Part shown: one piece after another, positions 43,697-55,088 of the stretch
How positions within the stretch are numbered: the stretch's first letter is position 1
Layout of the letters: the number at the start of each line of letters is the position of its first letter
Assembly (NCBI GenBank): GCA_004764695.1
Contig: SMSO01000035.1
Coordinates: forward strand, 1,858,001 to 1,922,000
Length of the DNA stretch: 64,000 nucleotides
Source: Schizochytrium sp. TIO01
Lineage: Eukaryota > Sar > Bigyra > Thraustochytrida > Thraustochytriidae
Direction of reading: 5' to 3'
The notes under the pieces: generated by a model
Databases searched by the model: none
Told to the model about the DNA's origin: nothing
Seen by the model: the letters and a program-made list of their open reading frames with translations, nothing else
Made by a program: the position numbers and the translations under genes

Positions 43697-45964
43697 ATGG
43701 TCAACCACGCAGGCCGTTGGGCAGCCCGGCTGTGGCTTGCCGCCTCTGCGGGTACTCCTCGGAGCGGAGTTCGCTCTGCCTTCCTTGGGAGCGGCCTTTG
43801 CTCCGGAGGCGCAATGGCCGCTTTGACAAGCGCAGGGCCATCTCGTGGACTCTGCAGCGCAAGTTCTTCGGGTTCCGTTGCGGTGAATGCTCTTCTGGAG
43901 CAAGATGGCCTGCCCCGCTTCGACGCCTTCAAGGTCGAAGACGTGCGCCCCGGTGTGGAGCAGTGCGTGGAAAACCTCGATAAGGATCTCGCGGCGCTTG
44001 AGAAGGACCTCGAAACTCTTTCAAGAAACCCAACCTATTCTGATGTAGTTGAGGCGTGTGAAAAAATCGAAGCCCCTCTCGGATTCTCTTGGGGCCTTGT
44101 GTCGCACATGATGTCCGTCAAGAACTCGGACGACCTCCGAGCAGCCCACGCAGACCTGCTGCCCAAGGTCATTGAGGTGAGCCAGAAAATGTCGCAGTCG
44201 CAGACGGTTTACAAAGCGCTCAAGCTCATTGATCAAAATGAACTTGATCCGGTTCAACGTCGTATCGTGCAGAAGGAAATTGCATCTATGGAGCGCTCTG
44301 GAATTGGTCTTGAGGGTGAGGAGCGTCGCAAGTTCAACGAACTCAAGCAGGAACAATCTCAACTCGCAACGCAGTTCTCCAACAATGTGCTCGATGCTAC
44401 AAAGGCATTTGGACTTCGACTTACTAACAAGGAAGAAGTAAAAGGTCTACCGGAATCTGCTCTTGAGGGCATGGCCGAAGCCGCTCGCCGTAAGGGTGAT
44501 GAAGATGCCACTGCGGATCAAGGACCGTGGCTTGTGACTTTGGATGGGCCTACATTCATGGCGGTCATGAGATTTGCGGACTCCACGGATCTTCGGGAGA
44601 AGATTTATCGTGCATACATTAGCCGTGCTTCATCGGGCGATGTTGATAATACCCCCATTATTAAACGGATCCTTGAGATTCGTTCCATTACATCTGGAAT
44701 GCTTGGCTTTGAGTCCTATGCTCACCAGTCACTGGCCAGCAAAATGGCAGATTCGCCCGAAGCTGTAATGGAGATGATTCAATTCCTTTTTGAGAAGTCG
44801 CGTGCCCCTGCTGGACGTGAACTTGAGGAGGTCAAGCAGTTTGCTCAGGACAATGGTCACAAGGGCGAACTTACCCTCTGGGATCTGCCGTACTGGTCTG
44901 AGAAGCAGAAGCAAGCTCTCTTCAGCTTCACGGAGGAAGAGCTTCGTCCTTACTTTCCTCTTGAATCTGTGCTCTCTGGGCTCTTTGAGGTTACGGAACG
45001 TGCCTTCAATGTGAACATTGTCGCTGCTGACGGCGAAGTTCCTGTGTGGGATGAAGCAGTCCGTTTCTTCCACCTCGAGGACAAGGTTACAGGTAAGCGC
45101 CTTGCTTCATTCTTCTTGGACCCTTATGTGCGGACTGGTGAGAAGCGTGGAGGCGCCTGGATGTCGCCAGCGATTGGACGCAGCCGTGTGCTTGACCACA
45201 AACCGGTTGCTTACCTTGTCTGCAATGGATCTCCTCCTGTTGGTGGCAAGCCCAGTCTAATGACCTTCAGCGACGTGGAGACCCTCTTCCATGAGTTTGG
45301 CCATGGCTTACAGCACATGTGCACAACTGTGGAGCATGCCCCTGCCGCTGGAATTTCTAATGTTGAGTGGGACGCTGTGGAAATCCCTTCCCAATTCATG
45401 GAGAACTTCTGCTACGATCGTGCTACTTTGATGGCCTTTGCTAAGCATTACGATACCAATGAATCGTTACCGGATGACCTTTTCGACAAGCTTGTCTCGG
45501 CACGCTACCACCACGCTGCTTTGATGATGCTTCGTCAGTTGCAGTTTGCTTCTATCGACATGAAACTTCACTCGAAGGAATTCGACGCCTCCAAGGACGA
45601 TCCTATTGCCTTGCAAAAGTCTATCATGGAACAGATGGCTGTTCTTAAGCCTCTTCCTGAAGATCGCTTCCTTTGTGCTTTTGAGCACATCATGGCTGGC
45701 GGCTACGCGGCAGGATACTACTCATATAAGTACTCTGAGATTATGGCTGCTGATGCATTTGGTGCTTTTGAAGAAGCTGGTCTTGATAACCCGGCTGCTC
45801 TTGCTGCTACAGGAAAGCGGTTCCGTGACACCATTCTCAGTCTCGGTGGTGGCACTCACCCCGCTGAAGTTTTCCGTGCATTTCGTGGCCGGGACCCCAC
45901 CCCAGATGCTTTGTTGCGCCACGCAGGCTTACTCGAACATTCCACTCAGCAGTCCAAGCTCTAA
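43697..45964 (+). CDS. Oligopeptidase A-like M3 zinc metallopeptidase, 755 aa
   Basis: Degrades short peptides, including cleaved targeting peptides in organelles for the plant relatives. The zinc site HEFGH is at residues 532-536, and the third ligand is probably Glu562 in VEWDAVEIPSQFMENF. This wording is closer to bacterial oligopeptidase A (PrlC/OpdA) and plant organellar oligopeptidase than to animal thimet oligopeptidase. Conserved SYKYSEIMAADAF and a GRDPTPDALLRHAGL terminus follow. The first 55 residues from the ATG at 43697 are rich in Arg, Ala and Ser and poor in acidic residues, as in a mitochondrial or plastid presequence; the catalytic homology begins after residue 60. Single exon. 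Confidence 0.92.
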   Translation: MVNHAGRWAARLWLAASAGTPRSGVRSAFLGSGLCSGGAMAALTSAGPSRGLCSASSSGSVAVNALLEQDGLPRFDAFKVEDVRPGVEQCVENLDKDLAALEKDLETLSRNPTYSDVVEACEKIEAPLGFSWGLVSHMMSVKNSDDLRAAHADLLPKVIEVSQKMSQSQTVYKALKLIDQNELDPVQRRIVQKEIASMERSGIGLEGEERRKFNELKQEQSQLATQFSNNVLDATKAFGLRLTNKEEVKGLPESALEGMAEAARRKGDEDATADQGPWLVTLDGPTFMAVMRFADSTDLREKIYRAYISRASSGDVDNTPIIKRILEIRSITSGMLGFESYAHQSLASKMADSPEAVMEMIQFLFEKSRAPAGRELEEVKQFAQDNGHKGELTLWDLPYWSEKQKQALFSFTEEELRPYFPLESVLSGLFEVTERAFNVNIVAADGEVPVWDEAVRFFHLEDKVTGKRLASFFLDPYVRTGEKRGGAWMSPAIGRSRVLDHKPVAYLVCNGSPPVGGKPSLMTFSDVETLFHEFGHGLQHMCTTVEHAPAAGISNVEWDAVEIPSQFMENFCYDRATLMAFAKHYDTNESLPDDLFDKLVSARYHHAALMMLRQLQFASIDMKLHSKEFDASKDDPIALQKSIMEQMAVLKPLPEDRFLCAFEHIMAGGYAAGYYSYKYSEIMAADAFGAFEEAGLDNPAALAATGKRFRDTILSLGGGTHPAEVFRAFRGRDPTPDALLRHAGLLEHSTQQSKL

Positions 45965-46728
45965 ATTATCGAATATTCAATTTACAATACCTAGTACGAC
46001 AAAATATATTCTCTTTGGAAGGAAGAGCAGTTCCATTGTGCACATTATCATACTCATTTACAAGATCACACCAGCCTCACGGCTATACCATTGGTCATGA
46101 TCGCGTTTTACTTAACTAAAGTTACGAACGAGTCTTTTACCCCTATTCCTTGGAAAACAATCACAGAAACAGCACTATGTTCGGCGAGCAAGTACGCTAT
46201 TGGGGTAGAATTATGTACCGCAAAATTAACATGACGCCATTTTGACCAAATACTAGACCTCTTTTAAAACTAAAGAACCACTAAATTGCTTTTTTTTTTT
46301 TCAATTTCTTTTTACAAGTTTGCCGCACTTCTAAAGAATCAAAAGATTATCGCTTGCACTGACACAACAAACCTACAATAGACAAAGAGAGTCCATGTCT
46401 TGTGTCATTTAATTTTGAAGAGGAAAATCAAATCATCGTTTAATGCCGTGGTCTGTCTGCGAATAGCTCCATTGCCCATTAACTCCTGTATTTTTATTCG
46501 TAACTGAAAGCAGAACGAACGAATGAATCAATGAATCAATGAAACGAAGATGACGTGTAAGAAGGTATAGTATTAGTTCTATGTAAGATGAGGACTTGGA
46601 GGGAAATAAAATAAATGAAGGATTGAAAACTTTGAATGATGAAATGGAAATGGAAATGAGATAGATGACGCCGACGCTTCCTATGCCAGATCTTCACATC
46701 ATCAGAACCAGATCGTAGAGATATCTCG
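45965..46728. other. Intergenic spacer
   Basis: 764 bp, AT-rich, between two genes on the plus strand. It contains a T-run near 46290 and must hold the end of the peptidase transcript and the promoter of the GTPase gene. Nothing else recognised. Confidence 0.4.
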
Positions 46729-47613
46729 ATGGCGAGTGCCCCTACCCGGGGCCGCGTGCTGGTCCTTGGCGACTCTGGCGTAGGCAAGACCTCCCTTGTG
46801 CATCGTCTTTGCCGGCATGAGCTGCTCGATGCGCCCCAGTGGACGGTCGGCTGCAACGTTGAAGTCCGTCTCATGCGCAAATCACAGCTGCTCAATGGGT
46901 CTACGTTGACGACATTCGGAAATCAAGTTATGGGAGGCAATGCAGGAATGAATTCTGATTACACTTCAATGGGCCTGAGCTCCAGCATCGGGGGGGCTTC
47001 TGTGGTTGCAGGAAATGGCGGCTCTGCGGACGACCTCTTCTTCGTGGAGTTCTTGGATGTGGGCTGCCACAAGAATCACGAAGCGAGTAGATCCATCTAT
47101 TATGAGCACGTGGACGGCATCATGCTGGTATACGACATGTCGAACTACAAGAGTTTTGAAAACTTGCGGAAATGGGTCGCAGAGGTCAAGCAGCAGGTTA
47201 AGCATAGCAATAGTAATACTCCAGCGCCGAGCAGAACGCAAGCGTCTACCGTGCCAGGGATCTATCAACGCAGTCACTCCTCAGGATTCAATTTAGGAGG
47301 GTTGCTGGGGAACATGTCTGGGTACAATTCGTCAGCAACTTCGCCGGCCACGCCTGTAGAGAAGCGAATCAATGATCTTCCTGTGATTGTTGTGGGAAAC
47401 AAACTCGATATTGTACGAGGTTGGCGCACGAATCGTATCCCAGATGTCTACAAATTGCTTGGATTCGAGACCGTGAATGTCTCGGCTCTGCAAGGTGGAG
47501 GAGATATAGACGATAAGATTGACCACTTCCTTCGCCAGGTAGTGGAATCGCGTGGTGCTTCAGAGCACTTTCCAGGCGAACTTTTCCAAATGAATGCTGG
47601 TTCTATCGTGTGA
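46729..47613 (+). CDS. RABL3-like small GTPase, 294 aa
   Basis: The P-loop GDSGVGKT is at residues 14-21. PQWTVGCNVEVRL follows, as in RABL3 and plant LIP1, and the G3 region reads EFLDVGCHKNH in place of WDTAGQE, typical of this atypical branch. NKLD is near residues 224-227, and a VSALQ G5 motif follows. There is no C-terminal cysteine for prenylation, again as in RABL3. The protein is longer than animal RABL3 because of two glycine/serine-rich insertions, one near residues 50-95 and one near 165-210. Animal RABL3 is linked to prenylation-chaperone binding and cell proliferation; the role here is inferred only. Single exon. Confidence 0.88.
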   Translation: MASAPTRGRVLVLGDSGVGKTSLVHRLCRHELLDAPQWTVGCNVEVRLMRKSQLLNGSTLTTFGNQVMGGNAGMNSDYTSMGLSSSIGGASVVAGNGGSADDLFFVEFLDVGCHKNHEASRSIYYEHVDGIMLVYDMSNYKSFENLRKWVAEVKQQVKHSNSNTPAPSRTQASTVPGIYQRSHSSGFNLGGLLGNMSGYNSSATSPATPVEKRINDLPVIVVGNKLDIVRGWRTNRIPDVYKLLGFETVNVSALQGGGDIDDKIDHFLRQVVESRGASEHFPGELFQMNAGSIV

Positions 47614-48510
47614 CGCACAGTAGATAGATGCCTCGATACCATATAAATTTTGACATTTACCACTCATGCGTGTATACTTCTACATGTCTACCTGCTTCTA
47701 CATGTCTACCTGCTTCTTGCTGTCTCCTCTCTGTGCAAAGCAATCATGCTTTGAATTCCTGTTTTCTGGACCTAGCCTGCATATTGTTTGTTCATTTCAA
47801 AACCCTTTTTGTACTCTATTTCTATTCTGTACTCCGTTGAATCTGTCGTAAGTAATAGTCAATCTAACAGTTACATCACCTCAAATCAAATACAATTATT
47901 TCTCAATTAGCTCTTTGTTTTATATTTGATTGTTTCCAACTTGGTGTCAATTCTATAGATCAATGTCACCTCACTCCTTACTTCTTTCTGTTTCTAAATG
48001 GATGCGATGTGAGTTACTTGCTCGATAGGAACTGTATATGTGTCAAATCACAAGGAAAATATTCTTTTTCCTGGGATATCGTCTTTTGTCTACGAAACAT
48101 CTCAAACTTGAAGAAAAAGCATTGCGGATGTCAGATCATACTCTAGCCAAGTGTTTATTTACATCATTTGTTTAAGAACAATCGTTTAGAACCTGATGGT
48201 TTTCAACAAATCCAACGATTCAATCGATTGCATCATTTCGTGTAGTCGTCAATTCATCAACTTCTACTTTGGTTACGCGCATCTAGAATTTGTATCCTGC
48301 TTAGTTTCCACGCGCTAGGCATTCTTTATTAGCAATACCGTGTACAGGCCTTTTGTCTAGTATATCTGGCCAGGAGTCTGCCAAATTGTCCAACGAGACT
48401 CCCTCCGGCTGATCTTTAAATGAGGACAGATAAAAATCTTTATCATTTTAAAAACACAAAATAATATACTACAAGACAGCTCCAAATTCTAAACAGCGTG
48501 GAGCGAAACC
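47614..48510. other. Intergenic spacer
   Basis: About 900 bp, AT-rich, between two plus-strand genes. A near-direct repeat of CTTCTACATGTCTACCTG occurs at about 47670-47710. No gene seen. Confidence 0.4.
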
Positions 48511-50429
48511 ATGCTGGCAAGGCGCTGGGTCCTCGTCTTGGTGACAGCTGCGGTGCTCGCTGCTGTCTTTGTGGCCTCCTGTGCCGCTGATTCCCCTTTA
48601 AAGGAGTCATCTTCACAACGGCAAGATCGCAAAACTGAGATTTCTCATGGCGGCCATGACAGCACTGAACGCCACGCAGATACTGACGGAGACGCCCATG
48701 GAAGCCCTGACGTAGATTACACAGACACTGCAGAAGAGAGTATCGACACGAGTGATCATGACGATAAGAAGGCTAATGTGAATGTTAACGTGGACGAAGG
48801 TGGGAATAGAAAATATGTGGGTCACGGTGGCAAACAAGAGCCGAGGAAGGCTTGGCTCTCATGGAAATCTGGAGCGAGCCAAGGAGGCTTAGCGAAAGCC
48901 CCAATTTCACCAGTGGAGACAGAACGAGCTGTGGCCCAGGTCATTGAGGTGCACTCGGACTTTGCATCCCTCCAAGCCGTGCAAGAGAAGATTAACTTTG
49001 GCCTTCACATGGTACGTCAGATAATGCAGATGAATGGTGCAAATGGAAGGAATTGCTTTTTGCTTATCTCAAGTTTTTTACAGAAGGCTGAGATAACTGA
49101 TCATACAAGGGGATCCTGTGCCAAACATTGGTCGCCTCTAAAGCTGCATTCATTGATAGTGATTCCGGATTACTGACATCTTACTAACCTTGTGTGCTTT
49201 TTCCTAATGTATGAACCTTGCCATTCACTCTGCTTTCGGCGTTCAATAATTAATCTATGTATTTCATATGGCTGTTGTGTGTTTGAATGTGGCTGAACAC
49301 GTCGAATCTACTGTACTTCTGGACTTGCACATCAAACTGATTGTATATGTGACCTTTTGTCGAACAGCCCATGACCTCCGCTGGTGGAGAACCCTATGTC
49401 TGCTTCGCATCACAAGAACTTAGTGACGCGGAGGCTAGGCAAGATAATGGAACAGATGAGGATTCCGACAAAGAGGATACCCTTCAAGAAATTGAGAAGA
49501 ACCTTGCGGCTCTGCGGGGTCTATGCTTCTTAAAACGTGCCAAGTACTGGACATTTAAAGTATGTCCTTTTGATCACATAGAACAGAACCACTACGAGGG
49601 TAAAGACGCAACGATTTCGTTAAGCTTAGGAGAGATTGTAAGCACTCAGTACACCAAATTAGAGAATGGGGATAGCGCATGGGTTCAAACTTTTACAAAA
49701 GGTACTGAAAATAGAGAAACAAAGCTTACGATTAAGTGTCGCGCCGATAACGTTAACTTTGCTATCGATGCCATCTACGAACCCAAAACGTTTGTTTATG
49801 AAATTCTAGCATATTCTGCTCTGGCCTGTGCATCAAGCCCAGAGCTCCAAGCTCAGCAACTTCTAGCTCCGATTCAGGGTCAATGCTTTCAACGTGTTGA
49901 AGGTTGGTGGACATACGAACTTTGTGTCGGCAAGCATCTGCGGCAATTCCATCAGTATAAGGATGGGCGGACAACAGAATATATCCTTGGTGAATTTGAT
50001 CACCAAGCCAACCGTAAATTGCATGAAGAGGCAGACGTTCTGGTAACGGACCGCCACACCAGCCGTCCTTACTATTTGCAGAAGTATTCAGATGGAACCC
50101 CTTGTGACCTGCGATCCAATCATCGCCGATCTGCAGAAGTGCATTTTCTGTGCAACCCTCAAGCAACTGTATCTATCCATACTGCAACAGATGCTGCTGG
50201 CTCTCCTGTAACACTGCCTACAACATTGCTTTCTATTACGGAAAGTCCCACTTGCTATTATGTTGTCAAAGTCCAGTCTCCCCTGTTATGCCCCCACTCC
50301 TTTTTCAATGAACAAGAGTCTCGTACGCGTGGTGTATTAGCGCGTTTGCACTGCCTTCCTCAGAAGGAAGTCACAGATGTTCGAACATCATCAGAAAAGA
50401 AGGTTTCGTCTGCATCCTCAAGCATTTAG
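48511..50429 (+). CDS. OS-9/erlectin-type ER lectin with two MRH domains, two exons, 520 aa
   Basis: Exon 1 is 48511-49011 and exon 2 is 49368-50429; the frame is kept (phase 0). The N-terminus is a clear signal peptide (basic start, hydrophobic core to about residue 25, ending CAADS). A long acidic, histidine-containing linker follows. Two mannose-6-phosphate-receptor-homology domains begin near residue 218 (GLCFLKRAKYWTFKVC) and 338 (GQCFQRVEGWWTYELC). The second keeps the double Trp, the Gln of the sugar site, and RSAEVHFLC near its end, close to OS-9. Two domains are the arrangement in erlectin/XTP3-B. There is no HDEL-type ending. Role by family: recognising trimmed N-glycans on misfolded proteins for ER-associated degradation. 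Confidence 0.85.
49012..49367 (+). other. Intron of the OS-9-like gene
   Basis: 356 nt, GTACGT donor and TCGAACAG acceptor. Splicing joins codons without a split and moves from the linker into the frame that carries both MRH domains. Without splicing the first exon runs to a stop at about 49176. Confidence 0.75.
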
Positions 50430-50508
50430 TATGTTTTTGTTTTTTTTGTAGGTTTTAATTTACCCCTGTCCGATATAGATTGCATATCAAGTAAACCTAT
50501 ATGCTTTT

Positions 50509-51573
50509 CTATCGCATTGAATAACAAACAATTGCATTAACACCGCTGTCACCCGGCACAGGCCATACCTCAAATTTCCATTGTTCGGCATCTAGGTATC
50601 TAGTCCGTAAACTTGGGTCTACATTGGTGACAAAGATATATACACCACATTTGGAAAGAATTCTGTGCACAGCACGAAAGAATGCGCGCAAAGTTTGGAC
50701 ACTGCGGGCAGCTGTACAGACACAATCAACAAGGCCTTTTGAAACAACAACATCGAACAGCTTGACAACGTTGTTAGGGTCGGTTATACCATGGGCTAAT
50801 TCATTTTTATCTCTGTCACGTTTGTGGGCTCTTTCGTTTTTCTTCTCCAAAGACTGCTCCGCTTTGAGTAGCTCCATAGTGCTTTCCTGCAAAGATCGCA
50901 CATCCAATCGTGCAAATTTAACCGGAGGATTTAATTTACTAAATTTCTGTTCCAAAGTATGTATTGCGAAATTACTGACGTCGGTACAGTACACAACTTC
51001 AGCGTTAGTTCGCATTTTAATAAAAGTTGCAAGTGGAGCTAAACCACATCCTAGTTCGAGAACTCGTGAAGATGCATTTATTTTGCTCGTCAAAAGAGGC
51101 CCAAGATCCTCTGTTACGCAATATGTTGGAGGACAGCGATCTATCTTATCTAGGTCCATGTCTCTTTCATGGCGGTTCTCCCAATAAGTCGAATCTGCGG
51201 AATAGTGTGGAAGCTCTTTGACAAAACCTGGAATTATTCTGCTTTCGATGCTTGTGTCCCGACGTGCACTTACACGAGCACTACTTCGTCGGCTTCCTTC
51301 GCTACGAGCAGAATTCTGACGACGGTTTGAGTTCTGACGATGTTTGTGATCATGTAGGCTTGTTGTACTCGTCGCTGATGTGGAGCCCTGCAAAGTCGCC
51401 ACACCAGATGCATCCGGAAGTTTTATGCTTGATTGAGCTCTAAGCTTTGGGGAAAGATGCCCCTCCTGCTTCAGAGCCCACAATATATCATTCTTGTTCT
51501 TTATACTTGTATTAAGTTTTAACTTCGGCAAGTCTATTTCTGCTCTTATCTTGTCTTTCTCTGTTGTCGCCAT
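50509..51573 (-). CDS. METTL13/EEF1AKMT-like class I methyltransferase, 354 aa
   Basis: An S-adenosylmethionine-dependent methyltransferase. Motif I is VLELGCGLAPLATF near residue 168, a following acidic loop reads VVYCTDVS, and DVVVSKGLVD matches the DKGTLD-type post-motif of the METTL13/EEF1AKMT4 group, whose known members methylate translation elongation factor 1A. YWENRHERD before motif I is also typical. An 80-residue charged insertion rich in Lys, Glu and Arg lies after motif II. The first 110 residues are a basic, serine-rich linker; part of it (51265-51509) is copied at 34700-34944. I chose the ATG at 51573; the frame is open further upstream without ATG. Its 3' end lies 79 bp from that of the OS-9-like gene. 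Confidence 0.8.
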   Translation of the reverse strand: MATTEKDKIRAEIDLPKLKLNTSIKNKNDILWALKQEGHLSPKLRAQSSIKLPDASGVATLQGSTSATSTTSLHDHKHRQNSNRRQNSARSEGSRRSSARVSARRDTSIESRIIPGFVKELPHYSADSTYWENRHERDMDLDKIDRCPPTYCVTEDLGPLLTSKINASSRVLELGCGLAPLATFIKMRTNAEVVYCTDVSNFAIHTLEQKFSKLNPPVKFARLDVRSLQESTMELLKAEQSLEKKNERAHKRDRDKNELAHGITDPNNVVKLFDVVVSKGLVDCVCTAARSVQTLRAFFRAVHRILSKCGVYIFVTNVDPSLRTRYLDAEQWKFEVWPVPGDSGVNAIVCYSMR

Positions 51574-51961
51574 GAGATTTAATAGTCTCGCTGTCAATGC
51601 TTCCTCTCTGTGCTCCTGCAGCCAAGGTACGCCTGTTAAGCAACTATGGGCCTGGCACAACTATACGCACCATCGATATTCTGTAAATGTGAATAGTGAA
51701 TAAAAAGCTATTGAACATCATGGTTTTAAATTAGGTAAAGAATACTGCCGCCCTTGTCTTCAACGAGCCGTTGAAAGGAAGCAGGTCATTTATGACCACT
51801 CTCAAAAATTCAACTATGAAAAGGTCTAGAAGCGATTTACAAATCATAACCTTAGTTCGTGGGTCTTGGAAGGAGACGGTGACCAACGTACAAAATTAAC
51901 CCTTCCAATAAAAGTGGTTTCAGTGTTGGCATAAATCAGTTGGTCAAATGGACGGCCTGAT
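51574..51961. other. Short intergenic spacer
   Basis: 388 bp between two minus-strand genes; it must hold the promoter of the methyltransferase gene and the 3' end of the PH-domain gene. Nothing else recognised. Confidence 0.4.
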
Positions 51962-54900
51962 TCAGGTGCGCGATGGGCTTGCACTAGAAATCCAGCGACT
52001 CCATATCGACGTCGATGCGGAGAGCCCCTGGTCCTGCTGCTGCTGGGTATACTGGGCAAGTTCTGGATTCGGATGATTTTGGCGGTTAGATGTGCTGTTT
52101 GAATATCGCGCTAATCCTTGGCCTTGATGGGTGGGTCTTTGAACTCCAGTCATTTCTTCCTTCTCTGCTTGGGCACGGAAATTGGCCTCAAATTCTCGTG
52201 CCTTTTCCTGGGTCCGCTGAATAACACCACGTTGGTACTCATTTAGCTCAAGACGTAACATAGCAATTTCCTCTACCATACTCAAAAGTAGGGTATCCGC
52301 GCTAGTTTGTGCTTCTGAAGAACGAGATTCGGTACTTTTACTTTGAATGCCAGCTCTTTGAGCATCTCTTCGCAATGAGTGTGCACGAATCGTGTGGTGG
52401 TCGAGAATGACTTTTTGCAGCAGCTTGTCTGAATCATCAAGAGCAGCAAGAGGGTGATGAAGATATAAATCAGACTCAATCTTGTTTTGATCATCAAAAC
52501 CTGGCATTATATGATCCTCAGAAACGCCATTTGCCATTGATCGTGCACTACGCCGACGGATCAGAGATTCAGCTGAGCTATCTTTGCACCGCTGATAAAG
52601 TTTGCTAACATTACGGAAGACATCTACAGAAACTGATGCGCTCGGCACTGGTTGAGCAAACTCGTTATGCGAAGAACTCTGAAGATTACTGAGCTCCTCT
52701 TGAAGAGCCTCAATTTCTCGCCCCCATAGTACAGCGTTGCGGGATTCGGGGTAGAGAGACAAACGAGACCTATACCATTCTAATCGGCGTGAAAGAGTTA
52801 CCCTTCGATCTTCAACTAGGCTGACATCTGCTGAAACCTGATTCGCAATATTAGACAAACTCTCCGAAGGAGGACCTTCGCCGTTGTTGAGATGGTCAGT
52901 TTGAGTAAGACCAGGCAGGTCAAACTTTGATATTGTTTGCTTAGCAATTATAGCAGGTGGAGGGCCGTGTTCCTTTGAGAAAGAATTATCTTCCGATCGC
53001 GCGACAAGATGTAGATTTCTGGACAATCGATTCTCGGGAACACCAGTAACTCTTTTAACAAAAGGTGACTGAGGCGCAGCTTGCCGTTGTCGGGATGGAA
53101 TGCTTCCCGTGTCTCCCGTTGGTATTTTAGAGGGTTCTTGTTTTAGTGTAGTAGAACTCGGAACATAGATCGGCCCAACAACCATATCCACTTTTGCAGT
53201 TTTAATTGAAGGCTTTGACGGATTCTTAGGGTGCTCGTCGTTCGTGAGCTCAGTAAGAGCAGGGGATGTTTGAGCGGAACCTGCATAGTCACTAAATAAG
53301 CCTGGTTCATCATTAGAGTGTGTTCTTGTTTCCTCGTCTGAAAGCTGTATGGCGAGGTACTGAGGGTACACTACACCCTCATCAGAAGAAGCCATATTCT
53401 CCACATCCGAGCTACCTCTCCCGTTAGCTTTGGCGACATGCGTATCTTGCTTGTTTACTAATTCAGACACAGTTTCTAAAGTGGCCGACGAGGATGTTGT
53501 TGGCTCTTGAAAAGATGCGTTCCCAGGAGGTAAACTTGAAGGTATTCCCTGTAATAGTTTTTCAATTCGATTTATAGCTTCTTCACGAGACATTATCTCT
53601 TCAAAAATGGGTGCTCCAACAATTGGCGACCGTAATGTATCAAAAAGGATGCGAAATGACTCTATGTAAGCCTGATCTAGTTGACCGTACGGAAAGCTTG
53701 GAAGAGGACGAAGATACACTTTTAAGGAGTTCACCACAAGACCTGCGAGAGATTGGCAGAACTCCAAACATTGCGAATCTGTCGTCCCCACCTTTTCATA
53801 GAGAGCCACTACTAGTTGGAGTACATACGCCCTTTCAATAGGCAGTGACGATACAATTCGAGCTGCTGCTTGCACAGTGGCATGGGAGTTTGACTTATCG
53901 AGATCAAGGCTCGTCAACTTGTCAATGGCAATTTGATATCGATAGAAAATGTCATCATCGATAAGGCCTGGTTCAATGCGAGAAAGGCTCCACGCAAGAA
54001 GTCCAGCAACCAGTTCAACAGAACAATTACGAAAATTTGGTCGAGAGTTCGAAAGTATACGCTCCTGCAAACCCTTACATTTTTCTTGGTCGGATTCGCT
54101 CAGTCGTCTAAACAAAGTTGACATCGATACTGCTTTGGCATCAAAGAGGTAGCGGCACGCTTGAACTGCAGTTTGTAGTTCTCTAAACTCAGATTTACCT
54201 AAATGCGACGAAACATTGTCTATCTCGGAGACCCCCTCATACCCTGAGAGCGAAGCAAAGTTAAGACCAGGGTCACTTGGCCGTCGTCCATGGTCTAAGG
54301 AATTAATTGAATGGGTTTCGCTGGAGTCATCGTTACGTTTCTTCCCCCTAAATGCCGAGAATGATGGTCGAAACGTAAGGCGTTTTCGCAAGGAATTAAA
54401 CGAAGAAACACTACGGTCGCTACTTACTGAAAAGGAGTCCAGGGCAGCATCGTTCTTGGCCCCAAGAGGGCGGGGAAAGGTATCGCGAACCTGTGCAGCA
54501 AATCTGCATACGCCACTGGCGAGTGCTGAAACAATAAGAGCTTGAAGAGCATTCCAGAGTATCGTTTCATCCCGCTGTGATGCAGGGCAGATGTAAAGTG
54601 TTGCTCCAACCTCTTTGAGATCTTCTCGCTTGAGATGCGAGCCTTTGACAGCAATACAAAAAGGGTAGGCCGAGTCTTGCTTTTTATTGCTTTCGCGTTC
54701 TAATTGAACATCCTGCCCCATGATGTTCATTTCGCCTACGTATTTTGTATCTTGTTCGCTCCTAAAGTACCGCAAGACGCAGTGCCCTTTACTGTTGACA
54801 CCGACTTCTACCCACTGTCTTTTAGATGAAGATCGCTTGTGAGTATCTCTGTGAAAAGAATGTAATATCCAAGCTAGTTAGTTTGCAAGACCAGACCACA

Positions 54901-55088
54901 AAAAATGAGTTGACTTGAACTTACCTCCAGAATGGTGCTCTCAATCCACGCACTGCTGCAATTGTTTGTCTAAAACCAGAGATTGAGAAAGTCTCACCCG
55001 AGTTGGCAGCTTCGGGGTTCCATTCCCGCTGCTGTTGCCGCAGCTGTTCTTGTTGATAATGATCGTCTTTAAGCAAGCTTTCAGACAT
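51962..55088 (-). CDS. PH and RhoGAP-like domain protein, two exons, 1016 aa
   Basis: Exon 1 is 54925-55088 (ATG at 55088) and exon 2 is 51962-54848, joined over a 76 nt intron with the frame kept. A pleckstrin-homology domain spans about residues 45-167: the splice junction joins FWRD to the KRQWVEVGV strand, and the domain ends with the C-terminal helix around ILWNALQALI. Residues about 275-405 look like a divergent RhoGAP domain: a helix, then STLFRRLSE with a candidate arginine finger, then VELVAGLLAWSLSRIEPGLI and SLPIERAYVLQLVVALYEKV. Predicted coiled coils lie near 733-773 and 905-952. The middle is disordered. The RhoGAP call is tentative; the PH call is firmer. Probably a membrane-recruited regulator of Rho-type GTPases. 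Confidence 0.65.
54849..54924 (-). other. Intron of the PH-domain gene
   Basis: 76 nt, GTAAGTTC donor and TTTTCACAG acceptor on the minus strand. Splicing joins AG|A in the middle of the PH domain's first strand. Confidence 0.75.

Noticed and set aside
51574-51660. Upstream extension of the methyltransferase frame
   Set aside because: It lacks an ATG and would begin with GTG; the ATG at 51573 is the first usable start.
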